A stretch of DNA of 64,000 nucleotides from Luscinia megarhynchos (GCA_034336665.1 CM067589.1:3935290-3999289); one strand, 5' to 3'. Positions 36,847 to 49,565 are shown, counted from the first letter of the stretch. Notes: a model not told the origin generated them from the letters alone. Numbers and translations: made by a program.

Positions 36847-36924
36847 AATAGAATATTTGGGTTGTTTCAGGGGTTTGTAGTGAAATTTTTCACTCTAAAT
36901 TCTTGTTCAGTAAAATTAATTTCC

Positions 36925-36988
36925 AGATATACTCCAGACTTTTGGAGTATACTCCAGACATTTGGAGTACACTCCACTTTTGGGGTGT
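36925..36988 (+). repeat. Short tandem hairpin repeats after the OR stop
   Basis: Three ~21-bp near-repeats, each with ACTCCA followed by TGGAGT-like inverted arms (tactccagacttttggagta), 80-140 bp after the stop codon. Confidence 0.65.
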
Positions 36989-38734
36989 AAGGAGGGAGAA
37001 GAGTGGAGATTTTCAGCTGTAAGAGGGAGTGTTAGAAGCTATTTTGACATTTTGGAAGGAAATTTCTTCTACATACTTAAGAAATTCTTATATAAATAAA
37101 CTTTTTCCTTTTTCTTTTTCTTTCCTTGCTATTTTTCAAAAATTTCAAAATTGTGTTTTACATACTTCTGACTTTTTGAACAAAAGAATAACATTCAGGA
37201 ACCTGACTTTACTGAAGTAATTGAGAAGAATATGTTTTCATCTGTTTGCATTTATTTCCTGAAAATGTTTAGTAAATTTCTTTGGGGAAAGGAGAGGACA
37301 TAATTCAGGCTATATTGTGGAGCCCAGGAAATTATTGAGTACTGATTATTACTAAGATTGTTATTGGGAAAAAAAAAAAGGTGTGCAAAATTGCATTCCT
37401 GCCCCACTGCCTCAAAGATGTTTCTTTTTAGAGTCATTGTTTTAAATATGTTAACCAAGTGTAGGCATGTAACCACTGTAATGCTCTGTAACTGTTAATA
37501 AAATTCTTAATATTAAATCCTCAAAACATAAATGATATTGGAAAGTTAAGGACATTAATTACTCCTTAAATTAACCCTTCATTCCTGGAAATAATTGTAA
37601 ATATAAATATCATAAAAGTAGAGTGTTCTTAATTTGATGTCATATGAATTTTTTTCTTGAGAGTTTGTAATTCCACAGAGAAAATTATAAGGTATAATGC
37701 TCTGCAGAGGCTTGACATCTTTGTTTTTAATTACATCTTATATTAAAAATTTTTTTATTAAAACATAAAAATGGAGAATATTTTTCAGCATTAATTAAAA
37801 TGAGCCACCAATAAGAGACTTAATTAATTATATTTTCAAATCTCATCTCTGATTATGTTATAAAATATATTTTATATTTTAATATAAAAGCATATTTGAG
37901 ACATTTTTTCTATCACTGTTGATGTAACTAGAAAATAATGTACCAGATGACTTGAAGGATTTATACTGAGGGGATGTTCAATTTTTTTCTTATACTGGAG
38001 GGCAGGATTGATGTTTTAATTATATCTTTACTTTCACTGTACCACAGATAAGGAGCAGTGATTCAGTGGTAGTTGTTAAAGGTTGGACAAAGAGAGATTT
38101 TGAGAAAAATTTAGAAATTCTGTTATTCAGGAACAATTTATTTCACCTTTGGCATATTACTCTATGAATGATGGTTTTGACATCTATCAAGTGATTTTTA
38201 GCACAGATTCCTAATAATTAGGAATGACACTTCTGACATACAACTGGGAGCCACAACTGCTGTAAGAGGCACTCATTATTTTGGGATGGCCTTTGTAAGG
38301 CAGGTACAGCACTCCTGGACATCTAAAATTATGCTAAACATTCAATTTAGTCATTAGATTTGCCCAGTGTCCACATTTGAAGTTGCCACTCTGGCCCTAT
38401 AGATGCCAGCTGCACTTTTCAAAAGATTTGGCCACCAGATTCTATTAATTTTTGATTAGTTTTGGCTGTGGTGGGAATTCAGACACGTGCAAAGAGATAC
38501 CAGGATCTGGAGTCAGGTTATATTCCAAATGATTGATATTCCAAATTATTGGTATTTCTGTGCCCAAACTGTCATGGCATGAAGATAAACCACACACACA
38601 GAGCTCAGGATCTCCTTTTCCAGGCTTGGCTCAACTGCCCAAGGCAGACTTCTGTTGATATCTCAAATATCCTAGGAAACATCCTGCTATTCAGGTGGAA
38701 TTTCCTGTGCCTCAGTTCCTGCCTGATGCCTTTT
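36989..38734. other. AT-rich intergenic, no gene seen
   Basis: Long A/T runs and no conserved reading frame. Confidence 0.5.
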
Positions 38735-39355
38735 TGTTGGATCCCAGGGACCTGAGTTTTTGGAGTTTTCTGTGCTTTCTGGCACTAACCCCCTCAAAAA
38801 CACTACTTTTGACCCGAGGCCTTGAAAAAGACTTCCAGATTTGAGTAATAAAGTTAAAATCACAAGTGTGTAATTAAATAAAAATGTGTGCTTTCACATG
38901 GTAAAAAAGTTTTAAATTTAAAAGTTTTCATAATGTAAGACAAAATAAAAACATTTAAGAAGTGTCTTTTTCAGTATTCGACTTCCTTCTTCATAGTTTC
39001 AAATAGTAGTTTCTAGTTAAACAGTTAATACGACACTGAAAGTCATAAAAATGTTAATAATTAAATTAAAAAATAAATGTTATTTCTCTATTAAACTTTG
39101 AACTTTAAAAGACTTTGTAGTTAACTAAATCTGTCTTAATTTTGCTACCAGCTAGAAGCATTACTAAACGTTCTCTACTTTTTAATAAAATTTAATAAAC
39201 AGCCAAGCCCAAACACAAAAAAAATCCATTTCCATTTCCTTTGTGCATTTTTTAATCCTAACTCTTAAGTAAAAAAAAAAAAAAAAAAAAAAAAAACTCC
39301 CAAAACTTCAAACAAACCACTAATTAAATAATGCAAAAACACCACCACTGTTACA
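38735..39355 (+). mobile_element. Solo LTR, family A copy 1 (ERVL-like)
   Basis: Starts TGTTGGATCCC and ends TGTTACA, with AATAAA near 39195. It is flanked by CCTTT(T) on the left and CCTTT on the right, a likely 5-bp target duplication. It contains an A26 run at 39271-39296. It aligns with 44064-44646 and 58050-58677. Confidence 0.72.
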
Positions 39356-40095
39356 CCTTTCCTCCTTTTGCTGAGCAGAGCTTGGTCTGACACTGAGCCC
39401 CTGCCCCAGGGTGAGTGGGAGCTTCCACAAGCCCTGCCTCAGATTTTGGAAACAGTTTAAATTTAAGGAATCACTCTGGCCTGCAACTTTTAATGATGGC
39501 AAATCAGGTCTGTTTATAAAATGAATTATTTATTAAACAGACAAGAGGTAGCAGATGAAAGATCTTGATCAGATTTACTTGCTACACAGTATAAACCTAA
39601 AGAACTACTAGTAAATTACAGCATAACATAAAACAATGCACTATATCAAGGTAGCTATACTAAAGCTAGCAAAATAAATATAATTAATTAGGATTCAAAT
39701 GTAACTTACCACAGAAATGATGATAATGTACAGATTCCTCACTTAACCCCAGGGGAGGGACCACAAAGCAGCATCCCTGCTCACTGGAGAAACTCCACAC
39801 ATTTCCATGGGATGTATATAAGATTTCTGCTTTGTGAAGGTTTGCAGTGGCTTTTATAAAGTTTGGGAAGTGCTGTGCCTGTCTGTCAGAAATCCAGCTT
39901 GTCTTCCAGATCTCACTCCAACAATCAGATGTTTTTGGGCAGTTGGGAGATGCCAGACCCGTGTTAGCCCCATGGGACCAAAAGACTCTCTACAAGGAGA
40001 GCTTGTCCTGCTTGAGTTATCTGACTGTGTAACAGATAAACTCTTGTGGGGGGGAATTTCCTGCTACACAGCCTCCCTGCAGACACTTTTATAGG
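39356..40095. other. Repeat-like sequence of unknown type, no gene
   Basis: No credible exon. The composition resembles LTR sequence on the - strand, but I could not find its ends. Confidence 0.3.
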
Positions 40096-40104
40096 GTGAT
40101 AGGA

Positions 40105-40165
40105 TCCCTCTCAGCCTTCTCCAGGCTGAGCAGGCCCTGGTACCTCAGCCTGTCCTCATGAGAGG
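40105..40165 (-). mobile_element. CR1 fragment, antisense
   Basis: 'ccttctccaggctgagcagg' and 'ctcagcctgtcctcatgaga' are the reverse of a CR1 internal segment. Confidence 0.6.
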
Positions 40166-40269
40166 GATTCTCACCGCCTCTGAATCCCTCCACTGCACCG
40201 TGACATCATTTGTGATCATGTGTCTCATGTCTGCTGCTCCTTAGGAGATGTTTCTTTAAACTGTAGAGC

Positions 40270-41050
40270 TCTGTAGCAGGCCTGGAGGAGAGGACACTGA
40301 TCTCAGACCTCACTGTGGTCTTCACCATCCTGCCCAGGAGCAGGAATCCATCTCTTCACTCTCATGAACAGTGACAGGACTTGAGGAATGGCTGGAGCTG
40401 AGTGAGGGCAGGTTTAGGTTGGATATCAAGAAAAAACTTTTTCACCCAGAGGGTGGTTGGACACTGGAAGAACCTCCCCAGGGAAGTGGACTCAGCACTG
40501 AGCCCATGTGTGTCACTGTCTGATGAGGAATGGTGAATAATAGAGCAACACACACACAGACACACACAGACACACACACAACCTCTTCAAAGCAGTAAGA
40601 AGAAATGATTTATTGAAAGGCCACTGCACTTATATAGGATAGATCGTGCAATACAGAATAGAGAAGGCTCATTGGTTCAAGAAGGCAACACTTCTTTGAA
40701 AACATGCTTTTTGCAAAACATCACATAGTACGTGCATGGCTCTGTGATCAACAGCAGGTGTTAATCTGTGTTATTTATTCTTTTTTTTTCTTGTTTGCCT
40801 CTGAGAAAAATCCCCACTCTAGGAACGACACGAGCTGGAGCTGAGAAAGCCAACAGCCTGGGAAAAACCCGAGTTGGATTTTTCCTTGAACCTTCAGCAG
40901 TGTCCACACATGGGAGCTCAAGAAGTGACTGGACAATGCCCCCAGACATGTTGTGACTCTTGAGGTGCCCTGTGCAGGGCCAGGAGCTGGGCTGGATGAT
41001 CCTGACAGGTCCCTTCCAGCTCAGGATTTTCTGGGATTGTATGATCTGGC
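40270..41050 (+). mobile_element. CR1 LINE 3' part, interrupted by an LTR
   Basis: Left part 40270-40504 ('tcacccagagggtggttgga', 'ccccagggaagtgg'); right part 40909-41050 ('agctcaagaagtgactggac', 'cagggccaggagctgg', 'tcccttccagctcaggat'). The two parts are contiguous in CR1 and are split by the LTR at 40509-40908. Confidence 0.82.
40509..40908 (-). mobile_element. Solo LTR, family B copy 1, inserted in CR1
   Basis: 400 bp, TGTGTCACTG...GTGTCCACA, flanked by CATG on both sides (40505-40508 and 40909-40912). It contains a CA-rich microsatellite at 40549-40580. The segment 'ttcaagaaggcaacac...aaaacatgctttttgcaaaa' is shared with 49172-49565 and, reversed, with 44892-45156. Confidence 0.75.
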
Positions 41051-43359
41051 AGCCCTGCCTTTCTGACAGCCTGTTTGCCAAGTTCTCACAGAACTGACCT
41101 CCTCTGTATCAGCCCTGGACATAAAGGGTGTGATGCCTCAGGTCTCACAGCAAATCTGCTCTGAAACAAGACAATTATTCTTGTGTTAATGAGCAGATTA
41201 TTTTGACCTTAAATTGGGACAGATCAGGAATTAACTGCAGCATGTCAGTCTGCAGTCATTGATATTATAAATATCTTGAATTTGCTTCTGTCTTTCAGTT
41301 TCTCCAGCTCTTCCCCTGTGCCCTTGCTCGCATCCCTTGCTGCCTATTCCCATTCTCAATGAAGTTTCTTTCCAAGACACTGAGTGGAGACATCCCAAGA
41401 CATTAAAGTTTCACCAAGTTTTAACTAGACCTTTGTGTTTAGCTGAGTCCCTCCCAGAGGGGGGTACTGGGCTGTAGAGAACTGGGGAGAGGGCAAATCA
41501 CCAGTTAGGAAAGTTCTGAATCTCAGGAGTGAGTCTAATTGCAGAAGTCCTTGTTAGCTCCAGCTAATTGCTCTTAGCTTTTTACCAAACAGAAATATTT
41601 CCTTTTCTGAAGGAATGGCAGGTTCAGATCAATACAAATCTAGATGAGACTGGCAATACTGCTCTCCTTTGGTGCTACACCCTTGTAACATCAGAGCTGG
41701 AGAGAATTAGGAATTTTTAAAAACTTCAGAACAGCTCCAGGGGCTGTCAGGACATTCATTGTGTTCATGAGGCCAACATGCACCTGCCTCCTAAGAGAAC
41801 TGGTTACCTCTGCCCAAAAATTAACAAATCCCAGCAGCAAGGACCAAAGGGAAGCAAAATGGCTTCCCAGCAAGAGACAGAGATCTTAGGTATTACTCCT
41901 GGCTGGTGTAAGTTCTTTTAACCAAAGCTATTGCTCAGAAGTTCAAAAACACATGCTGTAGTGTAAAACAAAAATATCTCTACTAGAACAAGCAGGGCAG
42001 GATGTCCTCCTACGTCTCATAGTGTAAAACATCAATGAGTGTCCTGGAAGCACTCAGAATAAACCTCCTCTTTCTCACCATTACCAGCACATGAAGTAGA
42101 TGGAAATATTTCCTAACAATATACTGACTCCCTTTTTCTCACCACAATCTCCAGGTAAGCAGTAGGGGTTTTAATTGCTGAGCTGTGCTTGCACAGAGCC
42201 AAGGCCTTTTCTGCCCCTCATAGTGCCCTGCTGGCAAGGGAGGTGGAAGGAACCACAGCAGGGACAGAGGGACAGAGGGACAGAGGGATATTCCACACCA
42301 CAGGACATCATGTGCAGTGTATAAAGTGGGGGAAGAAGAAGGAAGGGGAATGTTTGGACTGATGGCATTTGTCTTCCCAAGCAACTGTTCTATCCATTGG
42401 CCTTGGATATATTCCTCATCCTTTTCTTTCTCTGCTGCCCACATTAACTCTGCTCTGGCCTTATCTATTTTTTTTTATTCCTTTCCTGACTCATTTCAGC
42501 ACATCTGAGTTAACCAAGGGTGTGGTCTTTCCAAAGCCACATCCTGTCAAAGCAGCTTCTTCTCTAGTGAACATATTTGACTCTGGTGTCATTGATGACC
42601 TTTGCCACTGGATCACTGTTCCACAATTCTGAATTATTGTTATGTGTTATTCTGTTGTTCTGGCTTTGCCTATCCACTTTAAGACATGCCTGTATCCAGC
42701 TCCAGCTACATTTGCCACACCACTGACAACTGTTATTTCTTCAATCATCACAGCTTTTCATTTTCACCCTCAGCCTTCAAAGCCATCTCAACCATCTGCC
42801 CTCGTGCTGTGCATTTCTACTGGCCTTCCCACCACAAATTATGCCAATTGTTGCTGCCCACTCCTCCAGCTGAGTCCATCACAGTTCCCTGGTGGGCTGA
42901 AATTCCCTTTCCATGCCTCGCTTCCTCCTTTTCCTTCTAACACCTTAGAAAATTACACTGGATTAAAATTTACCAAAACCAAGGTTTTGTTCAGCAAATG
43001 GAACTGTGGAAGTCAGTGTCATCTGTGCTCTGCTCTGTTGACAACCATACATACCAAACCTTTTGCAGTTCTTCACAGGCAATTTTCAATGGCATCTGCA
43101 GTGTATTCCTTCTGATGTTTTGCTGTGTGGAGAAAACTGCTACCAAAATCTCTAGGTACAGATCAGGAAAATGGCCTTAAACATACTCACATGTAAGAGG
43201 TTACTAGGCAGACAAAGTAAGTTCTACTTGCCTGAATGAACTGTGTGGGACAAGTTTATTTAGGGGAGAGTGTCAGTGTCTGTCCCACAGAACGGTCTGT
43301 TCAGCTTTATGAGTTAATCACATCTGAAAGCTCCTCCACATCTGCCTGGGAACAACAAA
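41051..43359. other. Intergenic, no gene seen
   Basis: Short open frames only, none with a recognisable family. A small GGGACAGA tandem repeat lies at 42262-42290. Confidence 0.45.
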
Positions 43360-44063
43360 GGATGTTTGATTAATTTGACTGTAGGAGGCTGTAAGATTCA
43401 CCCAGGCATATTTACTAAAGCACTGGAAGGTATAAATCTGGACAAGGACATCAGGGGTAACAAAAAAAGCTTCTATAGTAACAGCAGCAATAAAAGAAGG
43501 ACCAGGGAAAATGTGGGTCCTGTCAGGAAGGATATGGGGCTGAGGTACCCAACAACTTTTTTGCCTCATTCTTCACTTGCAAATGTTCCAGACACACCAC
43601 GTGAGCTGCAGAAGGTAAAAGCAGCAATTAGGGAATGAAGAGCTTTGTGCTGTAGAATAAGACTGGGTCTGAACATTCAAGAAGGCTGAAGGTTCTCATG
43701 CCCATGGGGTCTGACAAGATACAGCTCTGGGTCCTGAGGGCACTGACAGAGGAAGAGGCTGAGCCCCTGGGCAGCTTATTTCAGAAGCCACAGCAGTGCA
43801 GTGTAGTTCCTGTGGACTGGAAAAGGGGAAATATAACCCAAATATTATAAAAGGGACACAGGGAACTACAGGCCAGTGAGACTCGCCTCAGTGATTTGCA
43901 AAATCTTGGAGCTCCCAGAAACTATGCTAAGGTACATGGAAAATAATGAGGTGATTGGTGACAGCCAGCATGGCTTCACTAAAGGCAAATTGTACCTGAC
44001 AAATTTGGTGGTGAACAAGGGAAGGGCAACAGCATCACCTCCCTGGACTTGTGCAAAACATTC

Positions 44064-44646
44064 TGTTGGATCCCAGAAACCTGGGTTTTTTGAGCTTACT
44101 GTGCTTTCTGGCACTGACCACCTGGAGAACACTGCTTTTGACCTGAAGCCTTGGAGAAGACTTCTAAATTTGAGTGTTGAAGTTAAAATCATGGGTGTGT
44201 AGTTAAATAAAATATATGCTTTCACATAGTGAAGGGTTTTAAATTTGAAGTTTTTATAATATAGTAAGAGGTATGGGATAAGATGGAGAATTTTGGGTTT
44301 CAAGTAGTAGCTTCTGGTTGGACAGTTAGTGTCACACTGAGGGTCAAGGGAATTTAGTTATTGAGTTAAAAGTATAAATAATATAGATGTTATTTCTTTA
44401 TTAGACTGTTTAGCTTTAAGAGACCTTGTAGCAGCTGGATCTCACTCCACTTTGTTTGCTTTTAGCTGGTGGCCAGAAGTGTTGCTGAACTTTCTGTACT
44501 TTAGATAAGATTTAATAAACAACCAAGCCTGAGCACAAGAAAATCCATTTCCTTCGTGTGTTTTTTAATCCTAGCTCTGAGTGAAAACAGAAAAAACTCC
44601 AGACAAAACCACTAATTAAGTGGTGCAAAACACCTCCACCGTTACA
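44064..44646 (+). mobile_element. Solo LTR, family A copy 2, inserted in CR1 ORF2
   Basis: TGTTGGATCCC...CCGTTACA. The flanks CATTC (44059-44063) and CATCT (44647-44651) fit a decayed 5-bp duplication. CR1 sequence resumes directly on the right. Confidence 0.75.
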
Positions 44647-44891
44647 CATCTGACATCCTTGTCTCTAAACTGGAGGTGGATGGATCAATTGGATCACTTG
44701 TGTGTAAGGAACTGGCTGGATGGTCACACTCAGAGTTGTGGTCAACAGTTCATTACCCAAGTGGAGACCAGGAAAAACTGATCCTTGTTCTCAACCCAGC
44801 TCCTGGAGCTCTGTGCTCAGCTCTGGACTCCCCCAGTGCTGGGCTGCTGGGCACCTGCTGGGCTGAGCTCAGCCTGAATTCACACACAGGG

Positions 44892-45156
44892 TGTCTTTGG
44901 ATACTGCTGCAGCCTTGAAGCCTTGTGTTTTTCAAGCTGCTCAAGGACAAGAAATTATAACAATGATTAAACACCTGCTGGAAATGTGAAGTTTTGCAGA
45001 AAGCATGTTTTCAAAGAGGTGTTGCCTTCTTGGATCAATAAGCCTTTTCTACTCTGTTTTACACGAAATACCTTATGTAAGTGCAGTGTTTCTTTGAATG
45101 CACGGAAAACTATGTTGCATTATCTTTTCCACTGCTCCTATAGCTCAAATGCAACA
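44892..45156 (+). mobile_element. Solo LTR, family B copy 2, inserted in the same CR1
   Basis: 265 bp, TGTCTTTGG...GCAACA, flanked by perfect 6-bp ACAGGG (44886-44891 and 45157-45162). It is in the opposite orientation to family B copies 1 and 3. The 6-bp duplication suggests a class II (ERVK-like) element. Confidence 0.78.
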
Positions 45157-45430
45157 ACAGGGACCTGGACAGGTTTGAGGGATGGGTCTGTGCCAATCTC
45201 CTGCTCAACAAGGCCACCTGCAAGGTCCCACACGTGGGTCAGGGCTATCCCAGCACAAGAACAGTCTGAGTGACAATGACTTGACACTAACCCTGAGGAG
45301 AAAGAAGTGGGGGTTTGGGGGTGGGGAAGCTCAGCGTGACTTGGCAATGCATGCTTGCAGCCCACAGGGCTGATTTCATCCTCGTCTGGATAAAAGCGTG
45401 GCCAGCAGGTCGAGGGAGGTGTTTCTATAT

Positions 45431-47875
45431 TAATTCATGCCAAGCCTGCTCCTAAGGCTCAGTCACATGCTGTCACCAAGAATTTCCTGATGTCTGGCAG
45501 CAGTGAAACATCATCTTTAGTGCATCTCTGGTGCAACTTCTGCTTAAGTTCTCACTGAATAACCCTGGTGTAGCAGGGCTGGGGAAGATTGTTCCAAGCT
45601 GCTGCTGCTCCTGCTGGCTCCAGGCAAGGAGTGGCTTGCAATGAACGCTGTGGGCAGCAGATGGAAGCAGCAGCCTGAATTTGCTGAATTTGTGCTGCAG
45701 GCACCACCTGGAGAGACAGGGATGCCAACTGCTGGAGCTGCTGCTGTGGTAGGAGCTGGGGGAGGCTGTGGGGGGGTTCAGCAGATTTGCAGAGCTGTCA
45801 CAAGCACTGCTGGAGGTGTTTCTGGGGATGGTTTTATACACAGCTGGAAAATCCACTGGCAATGGAGATCAGTGTGCTAAGACTGACCTCACTTCTGCAT
45901 CACAGTTAACCTGATCTGGCTTCATAGTTTGCCCACTACCCCAATCTAAAGATTACCACATTATTCAGGTACATGGATTTCCAGTCACTATTGAGCCATG
46001 TCCATAGACATTTGTTAGAAGCCTGGATTTGCTGTGCCCTGGTCCTGCCAAACCTGACCTGCAGCATCAATTTCTATTTAGAGGCCATAACTTCCATGCT
46101 GAGCCATTGATTTCAAGGCCAGGTCATCACAGACTGATCCACTGTGATTCATCACTGACTTCCTGGCCTGCTCCACCTTCCCAGCATGGCCTGTCCCATG
46201 CACAGCCCATCCTTCTGCATCCACCAGCTGGGCTGCTCTGCTCTGACACTGCTCCCCTGGACAGGTTCAGCTGTGTGCCTCCTCCTCCTCCAGGTAACAA
46301 TTAAAGTGCACAGCCCCCTGTTCCCCTAGTGAGAAAACTCGTTCCTGGGGATTCTTTTGGTTGCATCACTCTGAATTTCCTTCACACATTTGGAATTACA
46401 GGGAGTGAAGCTGACCTCTGAAGACAGCAAGCCATGATTCCTGTCTTGTGTTCCCTGAATACAAACCCACCTCTATTTCACATTCCTGCAGGTATAAAGA
46501 ACTTTGTCATGGATTTGTATAGACTTGTAAAGGCTCTAAATAAAGTGTACAACCTTATAAACAGGCATCAATTTAATTTAACAAATAAATTTATTTATTT
46601 AATTAATTAAATGTAATTAATTTAACAGCACCAATTTAATTTTAAGATTTGTTTTCTATGAGGACAGTTTACATAGGCATCTTCATTCTCCTTCAAGCAG
46701 TTCTAAGGCTTCATGAGCCTTTGTCTAGCAGTGCCAGTACTCTCCTAGTGTCAGTTATTAAAAAACCAAGGATTTCTGAAGGTGGCATGTCATTTATTGA
46801 GGGGAAAAAAAAGCAGAAAATAAACAATTCCCGTGGAGACCATGGACCAGGACTGTTACTTATGCCTTGTCTTAGTCCATTCAGTTTATCAAGATGACCA
46901 AAATGATCTACACCAGCCCATTGATTTGGTGTGTTGAAGCCTAATGCAATTCCTGACCTGGAGAAATATTATTAAGACATAACCCAAACATGGTTCCAAA
47001 AATCAATCCACTGCCTGATCTCATAAAAAAGGGGAAAAAATGAAAAAACCCCAAGATATTACAGATTTGCTCACTTCTAGGGACAGAGTACCTTGGTGAG
47101 CTACATGGAACTTACTGAATCTGAGTTATCCAGCCAGGGTACACAGGTTCCTCCCCTGTCTGGGGTCAATGCTCTTCATGGAAGATAATTATTATGTTTC
47201 AATAGAGGACTAATAAATCAATTGATTAGTGGGTTAATTAAAAGCATCTGAATAGATGTCTGGTGTTCATTTTATAATCTGGAACCTCTTTGATCTGAAA
47301 TTTCATATCCACAGAATATGAGGATAGCTTATATATTATTATATAAATTATTATGTAAATCATTATTATACATTACCATATATAATATATAACTTATAGA
47401 GATAATATATAATTTTTGTATATATTACAGATTATTGTATATAAAATATATAATAATTTTATATCCTCAGAAATTAGGATAGCTTCTTGGCCCTAAAACA
47501 GAAGAACTTGGGCCCACTCCTCGGGACTAGTCTGTCTACTCATGTTTGAGAGTAGTTCAAGGTAATCATGGATGCCCTGGGACAAAGGTTTTCTGAGAAA
47601 AAAATTCTTAGTAAGGATGTTGTAGCCCTAGTCTGATTATAGGCAGAGTGAATATCACAGGGCTATTATCACAGTAATAAATAAGACTGTCTCTCCCTGT
47701 CACCTCAGCACATCCTCATTTCTGGGTCCTTACAGCTCTTCCTGTACAAGAGTGGGAAATGCCACAGGAGTGAGTGACAGCCCATTCCTTCTCTGATAAT
47801 GGGAGCCTTGGCACTGCCAGCAGCCTGAGGATGTGTGTCAGATGGCCCAGGAGGCTTAACCATTTGTTAGCCTTT
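45431..47875. other. Intergenic, no gene seen; AT-rich island at 47310-47480
   Basis: No conserved frame. The 47335-47460 stretch is nearly pure A/T. It is bordered by two copies of a short segment, GAGGATAGCTT (about 47320) and TTAGGATAGCTT (about 47474). Confidence 0.45.
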
Positions 47876-48500
47876 TGTCAGGAGAATTAATCCACAAACA
47901 CCAGAGGTTTATGTCCAAAAAGGAGACAGAGGAGTCCTTTTACTTTATTTGAATAAAGGGAGAGGCCATGGGGCATTCCCCTGGGATGTCTCAGATTTTT
48001 GGAGGATGCAGTCTCATTTTTATCCCAATTTCTCAGCTGCATTTCCCTCTCTTTCCCCACTGGCTGAGGTACTTGAGAGGCACAGACTTCCCTTGCCTGA
48101 TACCTGAGATTCCCCTCTAATGTATAACCCTCCCTTTTAGTTTTTAATTTTTATGGAATTCATAGTTTTTCCCCATTGTTTCTTTCATCTTTCAATATCC
48201 AATTTCATTTATCAGCAAACCTACAGTTTGTTTTAAAGGCAAATATCCTTTTCCATTCATCAATCAGTGGAATCCATCCCATTGTTTCTTTTATCTCTCA
48301 ATGCTGGTTTTATCCACCAACAGATCCACAGCTTGTTTGTAAAGACAAATCCATCATTCCTCTCACTTTAAAGACTGATTACCAGTGGGACTAGATTTTG
48401 CAAACTGGTAAGGCTAAATCTTACAAGAAATCTTAACACTGTCTTAAAAGTTAAATTGCAACTCAGCAGAGACTCTGTATTATACCATCCCTTGCAGACT
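47876..48500. mobile_element. Possible LTR-derived repeat
   Basis: Begins TGTCAGGAG and holds a TTTGAATAAAGG motif. It includes a ~106-bp tandem duplication: CCATTGTTTCTTT at about 48173 and again at about 48280. The ends are not proven. Confidence 0.3.
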
Positions 48501-49171
48501 GAATGGAAATAACAGAAAACTGCATTTACTCTGGCCTAATGTCTCCTGCATAGTGTTACTCTGGCCCAGGTACAGAGCTCTACTGAAATCTGTTCTATTC
48601 ATTTAGTTCATGCACATTTTGCCAGGACCTACCCACCTCCTTCCTAACCACGTTTAACCCCAGCACAAGGCATGAATTTAAATTCTGCAAGGATCAGCCA
48701 AATTTTCTTACCTTGATAACATGAGGGCTACTAAGGCAGAGCATTTGGTAGTCCTTATTCTCAGCTGCCAGCTCAGCTCTTCTCTGTGCACTGTGTGCCC
48801 ACTCCAGTCTGGGAAGGAGTGGCAAACCTGTTTGCAGTTTCCAGAGGCACTGGCATGGAAGCTCCATGGATGAGAGATCCTCCAGTCCTCAGGATGTTCT
48901 GGGGGAGTGGGGCTGCAGAAACTGTGGGGGGCTTTGTTCTGCACTGGGAGGTGGGAGTGGGACCCTGCAGTGTCCTGTCTGCCAAGGGCTCAAGTTTCAC
49001 ACGTTAAACCCGTTTGGCAGTGGCAGAGAGTGACTGAGAAATGAGATAGCAAGAGGATTAAGCCTTGCAGAGGGGAAATGCTGCAAAAAGAATATTAAAT
49101 TACCCCCTCACCTAATTCAACACTATGATTTCATTGGACCGTCATCATCTGTGCTTTCTGAAAAGGACAGC

Positions 49172-49565
49172 TGAAAAGCAAAAAGTTGGAAAACAAGTTG
49201 CTAATGCAAGAAATGTCTGGGTTAATTTTCATTTTAGGCTGTAGGTGAGCAGTGAAAAGGATAATGCAACATAGTTCCTTGTGCAATGGAGAAGCAAAAG
49301 AGAGAGAGAGAGAGCTTTATTTATAGAAACGCTACACATATATAGGGTAGTACATGAAAAACAAAATAGAAAAGACTCATTGGTCCAAGAAGGCAACACC
49401 TCTCTGAAAACATGCTTTCTGCAAAATATCACAAGACACTCACACGGCTCTCACACACCCTGCAGGTGTATAATCTCTGTTATGCATAATCATTAATCCT
49501 TGTGAAGGCTGAGAAGGGCAAAGCTTCAAGGCTGCTTTTCCCCTGGTTCCCAGCAGTATCCAACA
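49172..49565 (-). mobile_element. Solo LTR, family B copy 3
   Basis: Shares 'tccaagaaggcaacacctct' and 'aacatgctttctgcaaaat' with the other family B copies. Proposed ends TGAAAAGC...TATCCAACA are flanked by ACAGC (49167-49171 and 49566-49570). The left end is less sure because alignment to the family begins nearer 49225. It contains (AG)n at 49299-49314 and AATAAA on the - strand at 49316-49321. Confidence 0.6.

Larger units (their letters stand above)
43360..45430 (+). mobile_element. CR1 LINE ORF2 remnant with two nested LTRs
   Basis: Decayed reverse-transcriptase coding sequence. Around 43920-44040 one frame reads [21 protein letters not shown], a CR1 ORF2 signature. The CR1 continues at 44647-44885 (gacatccttgtctctaaact) and at 45163-45430 (acctggacaggtttgag, gtggccagcaggtcgaggga). 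The breaks at 44064-44646 and 44892-45156 are LTR insertions. It has many stops and is not functional. Confidence 0.82.

Noticed and set aside
42139..43115. Several 80-160 codon frames
   Set aside because: No motifs, no splice context and ordinary composition; expected by chance.
43876..44202. Reverse-transcriptase-like open frame
   Set aside because: Fragment of CR1 ORF2 running into an LTR; a repeat relic, not a host gene.
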